Positions 10,987 through 20,347 of a stretch of 49,534 nt of DNA are shown here, one piece after another; the first letter of the stretch is position 1, and each line of letters opens with the position of its first letter. The stretch comes from DASXIW01 sp036497785 (GTDB lineage: Bacteria; Pseudomonadota; Alphaproteobacteria; Acetobacterales; Acetobacteraceae): contig DASXIW010000237.1 in the NCBI GenBank assembly GCA_036497785.1, positions 1-49,534 of the forward strand, in the 5' to 3' direction. The notes beneath the pieces are model-generated. The model was not told where the DNA came from and ran no database searches. It saw only the letters and a list, made by a program, of their open reading frames with translations. Both the position numbers and the translations under genes were made by a program.

Positions 10987-12356
10987 GCGCCTTATGGACC
11001 CCGGCCGCCCTGCTGGCCGCGACCAAGGGCCTGCTGCGTGCGCCCTTCTCCGCGACCGGTCTGTCCATCGACACGCGCACGCTGCGACCAGGCGATCTGT
11101 TCGTGGCCCTGCTGGGCGAGAACGGCGACGGCCACGCCCATGTGGCGGACGCCCTGGTCCGAGGCGCGGCCGGGGCGATGGTGCACCGCCTGCCGGGCGG
11201 CGTGGGTGACGACGCGAAGTTGCTGCAGGTGGCCGACACGCTGGAGGGGCTGCGGGCGCTCGGCGGCTTCGCACGGGCGCGGTTCGGCGGCCGGCTGGTC
11301 GCGGTTACCGGCAGCGTTGGCAAGACCACCACCAAGGAGATGCTGCGCCGGATCCTGTCCGCACAGGGCAAGACCTGGGCGGCCGAGGCGTCCCACAATA
11401 ACCACTGGGGCGTGCCGCTGACGCTGGCCCGGCTGCCCGCCGATGCGGCCTTCTGCGTCGCCGAGATCGGCATGAACCATGCGGGCGAGATCGCGCCGCT
11501 GTCGCGCCTGGCCCGCCCACATGTGGCGGTGATTACGGCGGTCGAGGCGGCCCATATCGGCTATCTCGGCAGCCTGGAAGCGATTGCGCGGGAGAAGGCC
11601 GCCATATTGGACGGGCTGGAGCCGGACGGGACCGCCATATTGCCGGCCGACAACCCGATGCTGCCGCATTTGCTGAGGGCGGACATCCGCGCCGTGCTGT
11701 TCGGTGCCTCCGAGACAGCCTCCGCTCGCCTGCTGGAGGCGGTGCCGGACGCCGAGGGCACCGATATCGCCGCCCGCTTCGACGGCCGGCAAGTCCGGCT
11801 GCGCATCGCTGCCCCGGGCCGCCATATGGCCATGAACGCGATGGCGGCCTTGGCCGCCGCCGTGGCGTTGGGCGGGGATCTGGCGCGGGGCGCCGATGCG
11901 CTGGCTGGATTTGCGCCGATGGCCGGACGGGGCGCGCGCCGTGTGATTGCCGTGCCGGGCGGAGAGGCGCTGCTGCTGGACGAGAGCTACAACGCCTCGG
12001 CCGCTTCGGTGCGCGCGGCACTCGCCGTGCTTGCCCTGCAGCCGGCTCGCCGCCGGCTCGCCGTGCTGGGCGATATGCTGGAGCTGGGCGACGCCGGTCC
12101 GGCCGAACATACTGGCCTGGCCCCCGCGATTGCCGCCAATGCCGATCTGCTATTCGCCTGCGGCCCCCTGACGCGCGGGCCATATGAGGCGATACCGGCG
12201 CGCCAGCGCGGCGCACATGCTCTGGATTCCGCCGCATTGGCCCCGATCGTCGCCGGCGCCGTGCGCCCCGGCGATGCGATCCTGATCAAAGGCAGCCTGG
12301 GCAGCCGAATGAAGACAATCGTGCAGGCCCTTGAGCCCGCTGCGGAGAAGGGCTGA
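10983..12356 (+). CDS. murF: UDP-MurNAc-tripeptide:D-Ala-D-Ala ligase MurF
   Basis: MurF joins D-Ala-D-Ala to the UDP-MurNAc tripeptide, completing the cytoplasmic pentapeptide precursor. The 457-residue product shows the Mur ligase plan: an N-terminal IDTRTLRPGDLFVAL segment, a P-loop GSVGKTTTKEML around residue 110, the ASHNNHWGVPLTL motif typical of MurF, and a C-terminal LLLDESYNA segment. The start codon overlaps the murE stop (ATGA) and its stop shares one base with the mraY start (TGATG), so translational coupling is likely. Confidence 0.95.
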   Translation: MSALWTPAALLAATKGLLRAPFSATGLSIDTRTLRPGDLFVALLGENGDGHAHVADALVRGAAGAMVHRLPGGVGDDAKLLQVADTLEGLRALGGFARARFGGRLVAVTGSVGKTTTKEMLRRILSAQGKTWAAEASHNNHWGVPLTLARLPADAAFCVAEIGMNHAGEIAPLSRLARPHVAVITAVEAAHIGYLGSLEAIAREKAAILDGLEPDGTAILPADNPMLPHLLRADIRAVLFGASETASARLLEAVPDAEGTDIAARFDGRQVRLRIAAPGRHMAMNAMAALAAAVALGGDLARGADALAGFAPMAGRGARRVIAVPGGEALLLDESYNASAASVRAALAVLALQPARRRLAVLGDMLELGDAGPAEHTGLAPAIAANADLLFACGPLTRGPYEAIPARQRGAHALDSAALAPIVAGAVRPGDAILIKGSLGSRMKTIVQALEPAAEKG

Positions 12357-13444
12357 TGCTGTTTAACCTTTTGCGACCTGTTTCCGAACATTTCATCCTG
12401 TTCAACCTGTTCCGCTACGTAACGTTCCGGTCCGGCGCCGCCTGCCTGACCGCGTTGGTGATCAGCCTGGTGATGGGCGGCCCGTTGATCCGCTGGCTGA
12501 AATCCGTGCAGCGCAACGGCCAGCCGATCCGCCCGGACGGGCCGGAACGCCATCTGACGGAAAAAACGGGCACGCCCACCATGGGCGGCGTGCTGATCCT
12601 GTCGGCGCTGACCGTGTCCACCCTGTTATGGGCGGATCTGCGCAACGGCTATGTGTGGGTGGTGCTGCTGCTGACGCTGGGCTACGGCGCGCTCGGCTTC
12701 TTCGACGATTTCATCAAGCTTTCCAAGGCCAACTACAAGGGGCTGTCGGCGCGCGGCAAGCTGATCGTGCAGCTCGCCCTCGGATTGATCGCCTCGTACT
12801 GGCTGACCAGGCTGACCCATGGCGCGCTCGGCACCGGCGTGACGCTGCCGGTGTTCAAGGAAGTGCTGATTCCGCTGGGCATCTTCTTCCCGCTATTCGG
12901 CATGTTGGTGATGCTGGGCTTTTCCAACGCGGTGAACCTGACGGACGGGCTGGATGGGTTGGCCATCGTGCCCACCATCATCGCCGCCGGGGTGTTCGCG
13001 CTGATCGCCTATCTCGTCGGCAATCGGGTCTTCTCCGACTATCTGCAGCTGAATTTCGTGCCGGGCGTGAGCGAGCTGTGCGTGCTCTGCTCGGCGCTGA
13101 TCGGCGCGGGGCTCGGCTTTTTGTGGTTCAACGCGCCACCGGCCGCCGTGTTCATGGGCGATACGGGCGCGCTGGCGTTGGGCGGCACGCTGGGTGCGGT
13201 ATCCGTCGCGGTGAAGCACGAGATCGTGCTGGGGATTGTGGGCGGGCTGTTCGTGGTGGAACTCGGCTCCTCGCTGATCCAGGTGTTCTGGTACAAGCGC
13301 ACGGGGCGGCGGGTGTTTCTGATGGCGCCGCTGCATCATCATTTCGAAAAGAAGGGCTGGTCCGAGCCGACCATCGTCATTCGTTTCTGGATCATCGCCA
13401 TGATACTGGCCTTGGTCGGGCTGGCGACGTTGAAGATCCGATGA
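12356..13444 (+). CDS. mraY: Phospho-MurNAc-pentapeptide transferase MraY
   Basis: MraY transfers phospho-MurNAc-pentapeptide to undecaprenyl phosphate, making lipid I at the inner membrane. The 362-residue product is strongly hydrophobic with about ten membrane segments. Family motifs are all visible: TPTMGGVLIL, the DDFIKL aspartates of the active site, NAVNLTDGLDGLA, MGDTGALALGG and the cytoplasmic HHHFEKKGWSE loop near the C terminus. It overlaps murF by one base and murD by 4 nt. Confidence 0.97.
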   Translation: MLFNLLRPVSEHFILFNLFRYVTFRSGAACLTALVISLVMGGPLIRWLKSVQRNGQPIRPDGPERHLTEKTGTPTMGGVLILSALTVSTLLWADLRNGYVWVVLLLTLGYGALGFFDDFIKLSKANYKGLSARGKLIVQLALGLIASYWLTRLTHGALGTGVTLPVFKEVLIPLGIFFPLFGMLVMLGFSNAVNLTDGLDGLAIVPTIIAAGVFALIAYLVGNRVFSDYLQLNFVPGVSELCVLCSALIGAGLGFLWFNAPPAAVFMGDTGALALGGTLGAVSVAVKHEIVLGIVGGLFVVELGSSLIQVFWYKRTGRRVFLMAPLHHHFEKKGWSEPTIVIRFWIIAMILALVGLATLKIR

Positions 13445-14811
13445 GTTTCCCCTCCGACATCTTCGCGGGCGAGCGTTTCGCGGTCGTCGGCCTCGGCAAG
13501 AACGGCCTGCCCGCCGCGCGCGCGCTGCGTGCCATGGGCGCCGATGTGGTGGCGTGGGACGATCAGGCCACGGCCCGCGCGGTGGCCAGCGCGGAAGGGA
13601 TCGACGTGCGCGAGCCGGAGATGGGCGGCCTGTCCGCGCTGGTGCTGTCGCCGGGGATTCCGCATCGGCTGCCCAAGCCGCATCCCATTGCCGCGCGTGC
13701 CGTCGCCGCCGGGGTGCCGATCCTGTCGGATGCCGATCTGCTGTATCGCGCCGTGCGCGAAGCAGGCTCGGCAGCGCGCTTCGCCGGCATTACGGGCACC
13801 AATGGCAAGTCCACCACGACAGCGTTGCTGGCGCATATTCTGGCAGTTGCGGGGCGGCAGGTGGCGGCGGGGGGCAATCTCGGCACGGCGGCGCTGGCCT
13901 TGCCGTTGCTATCCCAAGATTCTGTATACGTTCTGGAAATGTCCTCCTACATGTTGGAGCGAATCGCACGCTTGCGCTTCGATACGGCGGCGATGCTCAA
14001 CCTCAGCGCCGATCATCTGGACCGCCATGGCGACATGGATGGATATGCCCGCGCGAAGCGGGCGATCTTCGCGCGCCAGCATGCCGGTGACACCGCCGTG
14101 GTCGGCATGGACGACGCGCGCAGCCGCGCCATGGCGGCGGAATTGCGCGGGCACGCGCCCGATGTGGTGACGATCTCCGGTAGTGGCGCAGCCGACATCA
14201 CGGCGCAGGACGGCGTGCTGCGCGATGCCCAAGGCGATATCGTGGATCTCACGCTGGCGCGCGCACTGCCCGGTACGCACAACGCCCAGAATGCCGCGGC
14301 GGCGGCCGCGATGGCGATGGCGCTGGGCGTGTCTCGCCCGAAGATCGCCGAGGGCATTACGACCTATCCCGGCCTGCCGCACCGCCAGGAGCTTGTCGGC
14401 GAGATTGCAGGCATCCGCTTCGTCAATGACAGCAAGGCGACCAATGCCGATTCCACGGCCTGCGCGCTGACCTGTTACGACCGGGTGATCTGGATCGCCG
14501 GGGGTACCGCCAAGGAAGGCGGCATCGAATCGCTCGTCCAGTATTTTCCGCGCATCGCCTGCGCCCTGCTGATCGGGCGCGACGCGCCGGCGCTGGCGGC
14601 GACGCTGGCCGCGCAAGGCGTGCCGCATCGCGATGTGGGCACGCTAGAAGTGGCGGTCGCCGAAGCCTGGAAACTCGCGCGTGAAGGTGCCGCGAATACC
14701 GTGCTGCTCTCGCCGGGTTGTGCGAGTTGGGACCAGTTCACCGGGTTCGATCAGCGCGGCGACCGGTTTCGCGCGCTGGTCCACGACATTGCGGAAAGGG
14801 AAGCCGCATAA
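13441..14811 (+). CDS. murD: UDP-MurNAc-L-Ala:D-Glu ligase MurD
   Basis: MurD adds D-glutamate to UDP-MurNAc-L-Ala. The 456-residue product starts at ATG 13441, overlapping the mraY stop; a much longer in-phase frame upstream is only mraY read out of frame. The N-terminal VVGLGKNGLPAARAL nucleotide-binding segment, the P-loop GTNGKSTTTALLAH, the LEMSSYMLE motif and the C-terminal NDSKATNADS are typical of MurD. Its TAA shares a base with the ftsW ATG. Confidence 0.96.
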   Translation: MSFPSDIFAGERFAVVGLGKNGLPAARALRAMGADVVAWDDQATARAVASAEGIDVREPEMGGLSALVLSPGIPHRLPKPHPIAARAVAAGVPILSDADLLYRAVREAGSAARFAGITGTNGKSTTTALLAHILAVAGRQVAAGGNLGTAALALPLLSQDSVYVLEMSSYMLERIARLRFDTAAMLNLSADHLDRHGDMDGYARAKRAIFARQHAGDTAVVGMDDARSRAMAAELRGHAPDVVTISGSGAADITAQDGVLRDAQGDIVDLTLARALPGTHNAQNAAAAAAMAMALGVSRPKIAEGITTYPGLPHRQELVGEIAGIRFVNDSKATNADSTACALTCYDRVIWIAGGTAKEGGIESLVQYFPRIACALLIGRDAPALAATLAAQGVPHRDVGTLEVAVAEAWKLAREGAANTVLLSPGCASWDQFTGFDQRGDRFRALVHDIAEREAA

Positions 14812-15932
14812 TGCCCGTATTGTCGCGCGCCGATACATCGTTGCTGGGCCGCTGGTGGTGGACCGTTGATCGCTGGACGCTGGTCGCCATCGCGACGCTG
14901 ATCGGCTTCGGCTACATCATGATGCTGGCCGCAAGCCCGGCAGTGGCCGAGCGCATCCATGTGGCGCGCGACGTGTTCATCCTCAAGCAGGTTTTCTTTC
15001 TCGCCGTCGCCGGCCTCATCGTCGTCGCGGTCAGCCTGCTTTCGCCCAAGGGTGTGCGGCGCGTGGCGCTGGCGGGTTGCGCCATCGCGCTGATACTGAC
15101 CGCGCTGACGCTGGTCGCGGGCGTCGAGATCAAGGGCGCGCGCCGCTGGATCTCCGTGCCCGGAATATCGTTGCAGCCGAGCGAGTTCCTCAAACCCTGC
15201 TTTGCCGTGGTTGCCGCATGGTTGATCGCCGAAGGCCAGCGCGCCCGGCGCTTCCCCGGCATGATCCTGGCGTTCGGCATCTTCGCGGTGATCGCGCTGT
15301 TGCTGAAATCGCAGCCGGACATGGGCATGCTTGCGGTCGTCACCGGCGTGTTCTTCATCCAGCTTTTCGTGGCGGGCATGAATCTCGCCTTTCTCGGCGT
15401 GGGGCTTGGCGGGATCGGCGTCGCCGCAGTGGCCGCGTACACCTTCTTCGCGCATGTGCGCAGCCGGGTGACGCGCTTCCTCAATCCGGAGGCGGGCGAT
15501 AATTTCCAGGTGAACCGCGCGCTGGAAGCGTTCGGCAATGGTGGGCTGCTGGGCCGTGGCCCGGGCGAGGGATGGGTGCGGGACACGATCCCGGACGCGC
15601 ATGCCGATTTCGTCTTCGCCGTGGCCGGCGAGGAATTTGGCCTGGTCATCTGCCTTGTGATTCTCGGCGTGTTCGCCTTCATCGTCCTGCGCGCGCTGCT
15701 GCGGCTGCTGGCGGAGGGCGAGTTGTTTGTCGTGCTCGCCTCCACCGGGCTCGCCGCCGGGTTCGGCTTGCAGGCCTTCGTCAACATGGCCTCGACCTTG
15801 CGCCTGATCCCGACCAAGGGCATGACGCTGCCGTTCATTTCCTATGGTGGCTCCTCGGCCATCGCTGTCGCGCTCGGCATCGGCATGCTGCTGGCGCTGA
15901 CACGGCGGCGCCATAACGGGGAATTGCTGTGA
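14811..15932 (+). CDS. ftsW: SEDS peptidoglycan glycosyltransferase FtsW
   Basis: FtsW is the septal peptidoglycan polymerase of the SEDS family and partner of FtsI. The 373-residue product is a polytopic membrane protein of about ten helices. It carries the family's large extracytoplasmic loop with the segment ending NRALEAFGNGGLLGRGPGEG, the VAGEEFG motif and the C-terminal TLPFISYGGSS signature. I chose ATG 14811 (preceded by GGAAAGGG); upstream in-phase codons belong to murD in another frame. It overlaps murD by one base and murG by 4 nt (GTGA). Confidence 0.96.
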   Translation: MPVLSRADTSLLGRWWWTVDRWTLVAIATLIGFGYIMMLAASPAVAERIHVARDVFILKQVFFLAVAGLIVVAVSLLSPKGVRRVALAGCAIALILTALTLVAGVEIKGARRWISVPGISLQPSEFLKPCFAVVAAWLIAEGQRARRFPGMILAFGIFAVIALLLKSQPDMGMLAVVTGVFFIQLFVAGMNLAFLGVGLGGIGVAAVAAYTFFAHVRSRVTRFLNPEAGDNFQVNRALEAFGNGGLLGRGPGEGWVRDTIPDAHADFVFAVAGEEFGLVICLVILGVFAFIVLRALLRLLAEGELFVVLASTGLAAGFGLQAFVNMASTLRLIPTKGMTLPFISYGGSSAIAVALGIGMLLALTRRRHNGELL

Positions 15933-17059
15933 GAGGCGCGAGGGTGCGACCCATCGTCATCGCCGCTGGCGGCACGGGCGGGCATTTTTTCCCGGCCGAG
16001 GCGTTGGCCAGCGAATTGGCGCAACGCGGCCGGCGGATCTGCCTGATGACGGATGCGCGCTCGGCTGGCCTGTCCTCGAAAACCTTCGAGGGGCGCGAGC
16101 GTTTCCTGATTTCCGGCGCCGGGCTGTTCGGCCGGGGCATCACGCGCGGCGCGCGTGCCGCCGCCTCATTGGCCTATGGCACGCTGCAGGCGCGCGGCAT
16201 CCTCGCCCGGCTCGACGCCGCCGCCGTCATCGGCTTTGGTGGATATCCCTCGGTGGCGCCGATCCTTGGCGCGTGTCTGCTCCGCCATCGCCCGAGCCTG
16301 TTGCTGCACGACCAGAACGCCGTGCTCGGCCGCGCCAACCGGCTGCTGTCACGCTTTGCCGACCGGCTGGCGCTGACCCACGCGAATACGCTGCACGTGC
16401 CCAAGGGCGTGCGGACCGTGGTGACCGGCAACCCGGTGCGCGCCGCCATCGCGTCGCTCGCCGGCAGCCCGTACCATCGCCTGGAATACGATATTCATCT
16501 GCTCGTGCTTGGCGGCTCGCAAGGTGCGCGCGTGTTCAGCGATGTCGTGCCGTCCGCGTTGCAGAAGCTTTCCGCCGGCCTGCGCACCCGTCTGCGCGTG
16601 TCGCAGCAATGCCGTCCCGAAGACCTCGAACGCGTTCGCGCCGCCTATGCGGCCTGCGGCATCGCGGCCGAGCTGGCGGCGTTCTTTCCCGATGTCGCGG
16701 GGCTGTTGGACCGCGCCCATCTGGTCATCGCGCGCGCCGGCGCCTCCACCGTCTCCGAGCTCGCGGTGATTGGCCGGCCGGCCTTGCTGGTGCCGCTGCC
16801 AGGCGCCATCGACGATGACCAGACCGCGAATGCCCGCGCCCTGACGGATGCCGATGCGGGCTGGATGATGCCGCAATCCACCTTCACCCCCGCCGCCCTG
16901 GCCGAGCGCCTGGAACAGCTTTTCGCCAATCCCGATCTGCTGGCCAACGCGGCCACGCGGGCGGCGGCCATTGGGAGTGCCGGTGCGGCCGCGACACTCG
17001 CCGATCTGGTTGAGGCCTGTGCCCGGCCGGAGCGCATGGCCCAGGGAGGCATGCCATGA
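15929..17059 (+). CDS. murG: UDP-GlcNAc:lipid I GlcNAc transferase MurG
   Basis: MurG adds GlcNAc to lipid I to give lipid II on the cytoplasmic face of the inner membrane. The 376-residue product (GTG start) has the N-terminal glycine-rich loop GGTGGHFFPAEALA, the GFGGYPSVAP segment, LLLHDQNAVLGRANR, the second-domain loop GGSQGARVFS and the C-terminal donor-binding RAGASTVSELAVIGRP. It overlaps both neighbours by 4 nt. Confidence 0.96.
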   Translation: MRGARVRPIVIAAGGTGGHFFPAEALASELAQRGRRICLMTDARSAGLSSKTFEGRERFLISGAGLFGRGITRGARAAASLAYGTLQARGILARLDAAAVIGFGGYPSVAPILGACLLRHRPSLLLHDQNAVLGRANRLLSRFADRLALTHANTLHVPKGVRTVVTGNPVRAAIASLAGSPYHRLEYDIHLLVLGGSQGARVFSDVVPSALQKLSAGLRTRLRVSQQCRPEDLERVRAAYAACGIAAELAAFFPDVAGLLDRAHLVIARAGASTVSELAVIGRPALLVPLPGAIDDDQTANARALTDADAGWMMPQSTFTPAALAERLEQLFANPDLLANAATRAAAIGSAGAAATLADLVEACARPERMAQGGMP

Positions 17060-18498
17060 GAGCCCTTCCCCTCAACATCGGCACCATCCATTTCGTCGGC
17101 ATTGGCGGCATCGGCATGTCCGGCATTGCCGAGGTGCTGCATAATCTCGGCTATTCCGTGCAGGGCAGCGACATCGCCGACGGGCCCAATGTCCGCCGCC
17201 TCCGTGAATCCGGCATTCCGGTGGCGGTGGGCCACGACGCGGCCAATCTCGGCGACAGCGGCGTCGTTGTCGTCTCCACCGCGGTGAAGCCCGACAACCC
17301 CGAGGTGCAGGCAGCACGGGCGCGTTTCATCCCGGTGGTGCGGCGGGCGGAAATGCTGGCCGAACTGATGCGGCTGCGCTGGGCCATCGCGGTCGGCGGT
17401 TCGCACGGAAAGACCACCACCACCAGCCTGATCGCTGCCGTGCTGGAAACCGCGCGGCACGACCCCACCGTCATCAATGGCGGCATCATCAACGCCTATG
17501 GCAGCAACACGCGCATGGGCGCCGGCGATTGGATGGTGGTGGAGGCCGATGAGAGCGACGGCACCTTCCTGCGCCTGCCCGCGACCATCGCCGTTGTCAC
17601 CAACATGGACCCCGAACATCTGGACCATTGGGGCACGGCGGAGGCGATGCTCGCCGGCTTCTACCAGTTCGTGCAGAACATTCCGTTCTATGGCTTCGCC
17701 GTGCTGTGCATGGACCATCCCGCCGTGCAGCAGATGATCCCGCATCTCGGCGATCGCCGTGTGATCACCTATGGTTTCAGCCCCCAGGCCGATGTGCGGG
17801 CGGAGAACCTGATCGCCGACAAGATGGGTTCCACCTTCGATGTGGTGGTAGCCGACCGGCAGCGTGGCCGCACCCGCAAGATGGGTCCGTTCCGCCTGCC
17901 CATGCTGGGCCAGCATAATGTGCAGAACGCGCTGGCCGCGGTGACCATCGGCATCGAGATGGAAATCGACGACGCGACGCTGCGCAGCGCCTTCGCTTCT
18001 TTCCGTGGCGTCAAGCGGCGTTTCACCAAGACCGGCGAGGCCGGCGGCATCACAGTTATCGACGATTACGGCCACCATCCCGTGGAAATCGCCGCGGTGC
18101 TGAAGGCCGCGCGCCAGGCCGGGGCGAACAACGTCGTCGCCGTGGTGCAGCCGCATCGCTATTCCCGGCTGTCCTCGCTGTTCCAGGAATTCTGCACCTG
18201 CATGAACGACGCCGGCACCGTCATCGTGGCGGACGTCTATGCCGCCGGCGAGCAGCCGATCCAGGGTATCAGCCGCGACGCGCTGGTGGAGGGCCTGCGC
18301 GCCAGCGGCCATCGCAGCGTGGTGCCGCTGCCGGGCCCGGAACATCTGGCCGAAATGATCCACGCCATCGCGCGATCGGGCGATTTCGTGGTGTGCTTGG
18401 GCGCGGGCACCATCACCCAATGGGCCGCCGCCCTGCCCGCCGAATTGCAAGCGCTGCAGGGCCAGCGCGGCGCCGCCCGAATGGGCGGTGTGGCATGA
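17056..18498 (+). CDS. murC: UDP-MurNAc:L-alanine ligase MurC
   Basis: MurC carries out the first amino acid addition to UDP-MurNAc. The 480-residue product shows the N-terminal Rossmann segment FVGIGGIGMSGIAEVL, the P-loop GGSHGKTTTTSLIA, the VVEADESDGTFL motif, NMDPEHLDHWG, and the C-terminal DDYGHHPVEI. The order murG-murC-murB-ddl is the usual one, and the gene overlaps its neighbours by 4 nt on both sides. Confidence 0.97.
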   Translation: MRALPLNIGTIHFVGIGGIGMSGIAEVLHNLGYSVQGSDIADGPNVRRLRESGIPVAVGHDAANLGDSGVVVVSTAVKPDNPEVQAARARFIPVVRRAEMLAELMRLRWAIAVGGSHGKTTTTSLIAAVLETARHDPTVINGGIINAYGSNTRMGAGDWMVVEADESDGTFLRLPATIAVVTNMDPEHLDHWGTAEAMLAGFYQFVQNIPFYGFAVLCMDHPAVQQMIPHLGDRRVITYGFSPQADVRAENLIADKMGSTFDVVVADRQRGRTRKMGPFRLPMLGQHNVQNALAAVTIGIEMEIDDATLRSAFASFRGVKRRFTKTGEAGGITVIDDYGHHPVEIAAVLKAARQAGANNVVAVVQPHRYSRLSSLFQEFCTCMNDAGTVIVADVYAAGEQPIQGISRDALVEGLRASGHRSVVPLPGPEHLAEMIHAIARSGDFVVCLGAGTITQWAAALPAELQALQGQRGAARMGGVA

Positions 18499-19433
18499 TG
18501 ACCGCGCGCGCCATGTCGCATCTGATCGAGCAGTTGCCGCCGATTCGGGGCCGGGCGCTGGCGGATGCCGATCTGTCCGCGACCACATGGTTCCGTGTCG
18601 GCGGTCCCGCCGAAATGTTGGTGCGCCCGGCGGACGCCGCCGATCTCGCCGCCCTGCTGCGCGATCTGCCGCACGAGATTCCCGTCACCGTCATTGGCGC
18701 CGCCTCCAATCTCATCGTCCGCGATGGCGGGGTGCACGGCGGCGTCATCCGCCTCGCGCGCGGCTTCAACAGCATCGCTGTCGAGACGGATGGCGTGGTG
18801 GCCGGCGCCGCGGCGCTCGATGTCACCGTGGCCGAGCACGCCGCCGCCGCCGGCCTCGCAGGTTTGGAATTCTTCTCGGGCATTCCTGGCACGATCGGTG
18901 GCGCGGTGGCGATGAATGCCGGCGCCTATGGCGGCGATGTCGCGCATTGCCTGGACTGGGCGGAGATCGTCACCCGCTCGGGCGAGGCGATGCGGCTGTC
19001 CTGCGCGGAACTGGCTTTCGGCTATCGCCACGCCACGCTGCCGCCGGGCTGCGTGGTGGTGCGCGCCCGCTTCCGCGCCCAGCATGGGGACGCCGCTATC
19101 ATCGCCGGCGCCATGGCGCAGATCCGCGCGGCGCGCGAGGCCAGCCAGCCTGTGCGCGCCCGCACCGGCGGATCGACCTTCCGCAATCCACCCGACATGA
19201 AGGCCTGGGAATTGATCGACGCGGCGGGTTGCCGCGGCCTGGTTCGCGGCGGTGCGCAGGTTTCCGAAAAGCATTGCAATTTCCTGCTGAATGCCGGCGG
19301 CGCCACGGCTGCCGACATTGAAGGACTCGGCGAGGAGGTTCGCCGTCGCGTGCATGCGGCGAGCGGCGTCACGCTCGATTGGGAAATCAAGCGCATCGGC
19401 ATTCCGGGCGCGGCCCCTGAGGTGGTGACATGA
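18495..19433 (+). CDS. murB: UDP-N-acetylenolpyruvoylglucosamine reductase MurB
   Basis: MurB is the FAD/NADPH enzyme that reduces UDP-GlcNAc-enolpyruvate to UDP-MurNAc. The 312-residue product has the N-terminal TTWFRVGGPAEML, the FAD-binding segments GAASNLIVRDGG and GIPGTIGGAVAMNAGAYG, the GGSTFRNP motif, and GGAQVSEKHCNFLLN near the C terminus. The start is an ATGATG at 18495/18498 overlapping the murC stop; the first ATG is used here. Codons upstream in phase fall inside murC. Confidence 0.95.
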   Translation: MMTARAMSHLIEQLPPIRGRALADADLSATTWFRVGGPAEMLVRPADAADLAALLRDLPHEIPVTVIGAASNLIVRDGGVHGGVIRLARGFNSIAVETDGVVAGAAALDVTVAEHAAAAGLAGLEFFSGIPGTIGGAVAMNAGAYGGDVAHCLDWAEIVTRSGEAMRLSCAELAFGYRHATLPPGCVVVRARFRAQHGDAAIIAGAMAQIRAAREASQPVRARTGGSTFRNPPDMKAWELIDAAGCRGLVRGGAQVSEKHCNFLLNAGGATAADIEGLGEEVRRRVHAASGVTLDWEIKRIGIPGAAPEVVT

Positions 19434-20347
19434 CCCGCGTCGCGGTTTTGTACGGCGGCATGTCCGCCGAGCGGGAGGTCAGCCTGTCCAGCGGCCGGCA
19501 GGTTGTCGCCGCCTTGCGCGCGGCTGGCTATGACGTCGCCCCTGTCCAGGTCGGCGATAATCTGAGCAAGGTGATCGCGGCCCTCGATCCCCGTCCCGAT
19601 GCGGTGTTCAACGCGCTGCATGGCCGCTTCGGCGAGGACGGCGCGATCCAGGGCGTGCTGGATTGGCTGGGCATCCCCTACACCCATTCCGGCGTTCGTG
19701 CCTCGGCCCTGGCGATGGACAAAGCCGCCGCCAAGGCGATCTTCCAGGCCGCCGGCCTGCCGGTCGCCAAGGGACGCATGGTCGATATCGCGGAGCTGGA
19801 GCACGCCGACCCGCTCCCGATGCCCTATGTCATTAAGCCGGTGAATGAAGGCTCCTCGGTCGGCGTCGAGATCATGCGCAACGGCGATAATCGCCGCGCC
19901 GCCGTCGCCGCGTCCTGGCAGTTCGGTGCACAGGCCATGGTGGAGGAATACATCCCGGGCCGCGAGCTGACCGTCGGCGTGATGGGCGATCGCGCTTTGG
20001 CCGTCACTGAAATCGGCAGCGAACACGTCTTCTACGATTACGAAGCGAAATACGCAGCTGGCGGCTCGCACCATACGATCCCCGCCGCCGTGCATCCGGA
20101 CATCTATGCCCACGCGCTGGATGTGGCGCTGGCCGCGCATCGCGCGCTGGGTTGCCGCGGCGCCAGCCGTGCCGATTTCCGCTACGACGATACGCGCGGC
20201 GAACCCGGCCGCCTGGTGCTGCTGGAAGTCAATACCCAGCCCGGCCTCACACCTACTTCGCTGCTGCCGGAGCAGGCCGCGCATTGCGGCTATTCCTTCG
20301 GCCAGCTATGCGGCTGGATGGTGGAGAACGCTGCATGCCGCGTGTGA
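19430..20347 (+). CDS. ddl: D-alanine:D-alanine ligase
   Basis: Ddl makes the D-Ala-D-Ala dipeptide that MurF uses. The 305-residue product has the N-terminal VAVLYGGMSAEREVSLSSG motif, the catalytic-loop region NALHGRFGEDGAIQG, YVIKPVNEGSSVGVEI (ATP-grasp) and the C-terminal LLEVNTQPGLTPTSLLPEQA. It starts within the murB stop (ATGA) and overlaps the ftsQ start by 13 nt. Confidence 0.96.
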   Translation: MTRVAVLYGGMSAEREVSLSSGRQVVAALRAAGYDVAPVQVGDNLSKVIAALDPRPDAVFNALHGRFGEDGAIQGVLDWLGIPYTHSGVRASALAMDKAAAKAIFQAAGLPVAKGRMVDIAELEHADPLPMPYVIKPVNEGSSVGVEIMRNGDNRRAAVAASWQFGAQAMVEEYIPGRELTVGVMGDRALAVTEIGSEHVFYDYEAKYAAGGSHHTIPAAVHPDIYAHALDVALAAHRALGCRGASRADFRYDDTRGEPGRLVLLEVNTQPGLTPTSLLPEQAAHCGYSFGQLCGWMVENAACRV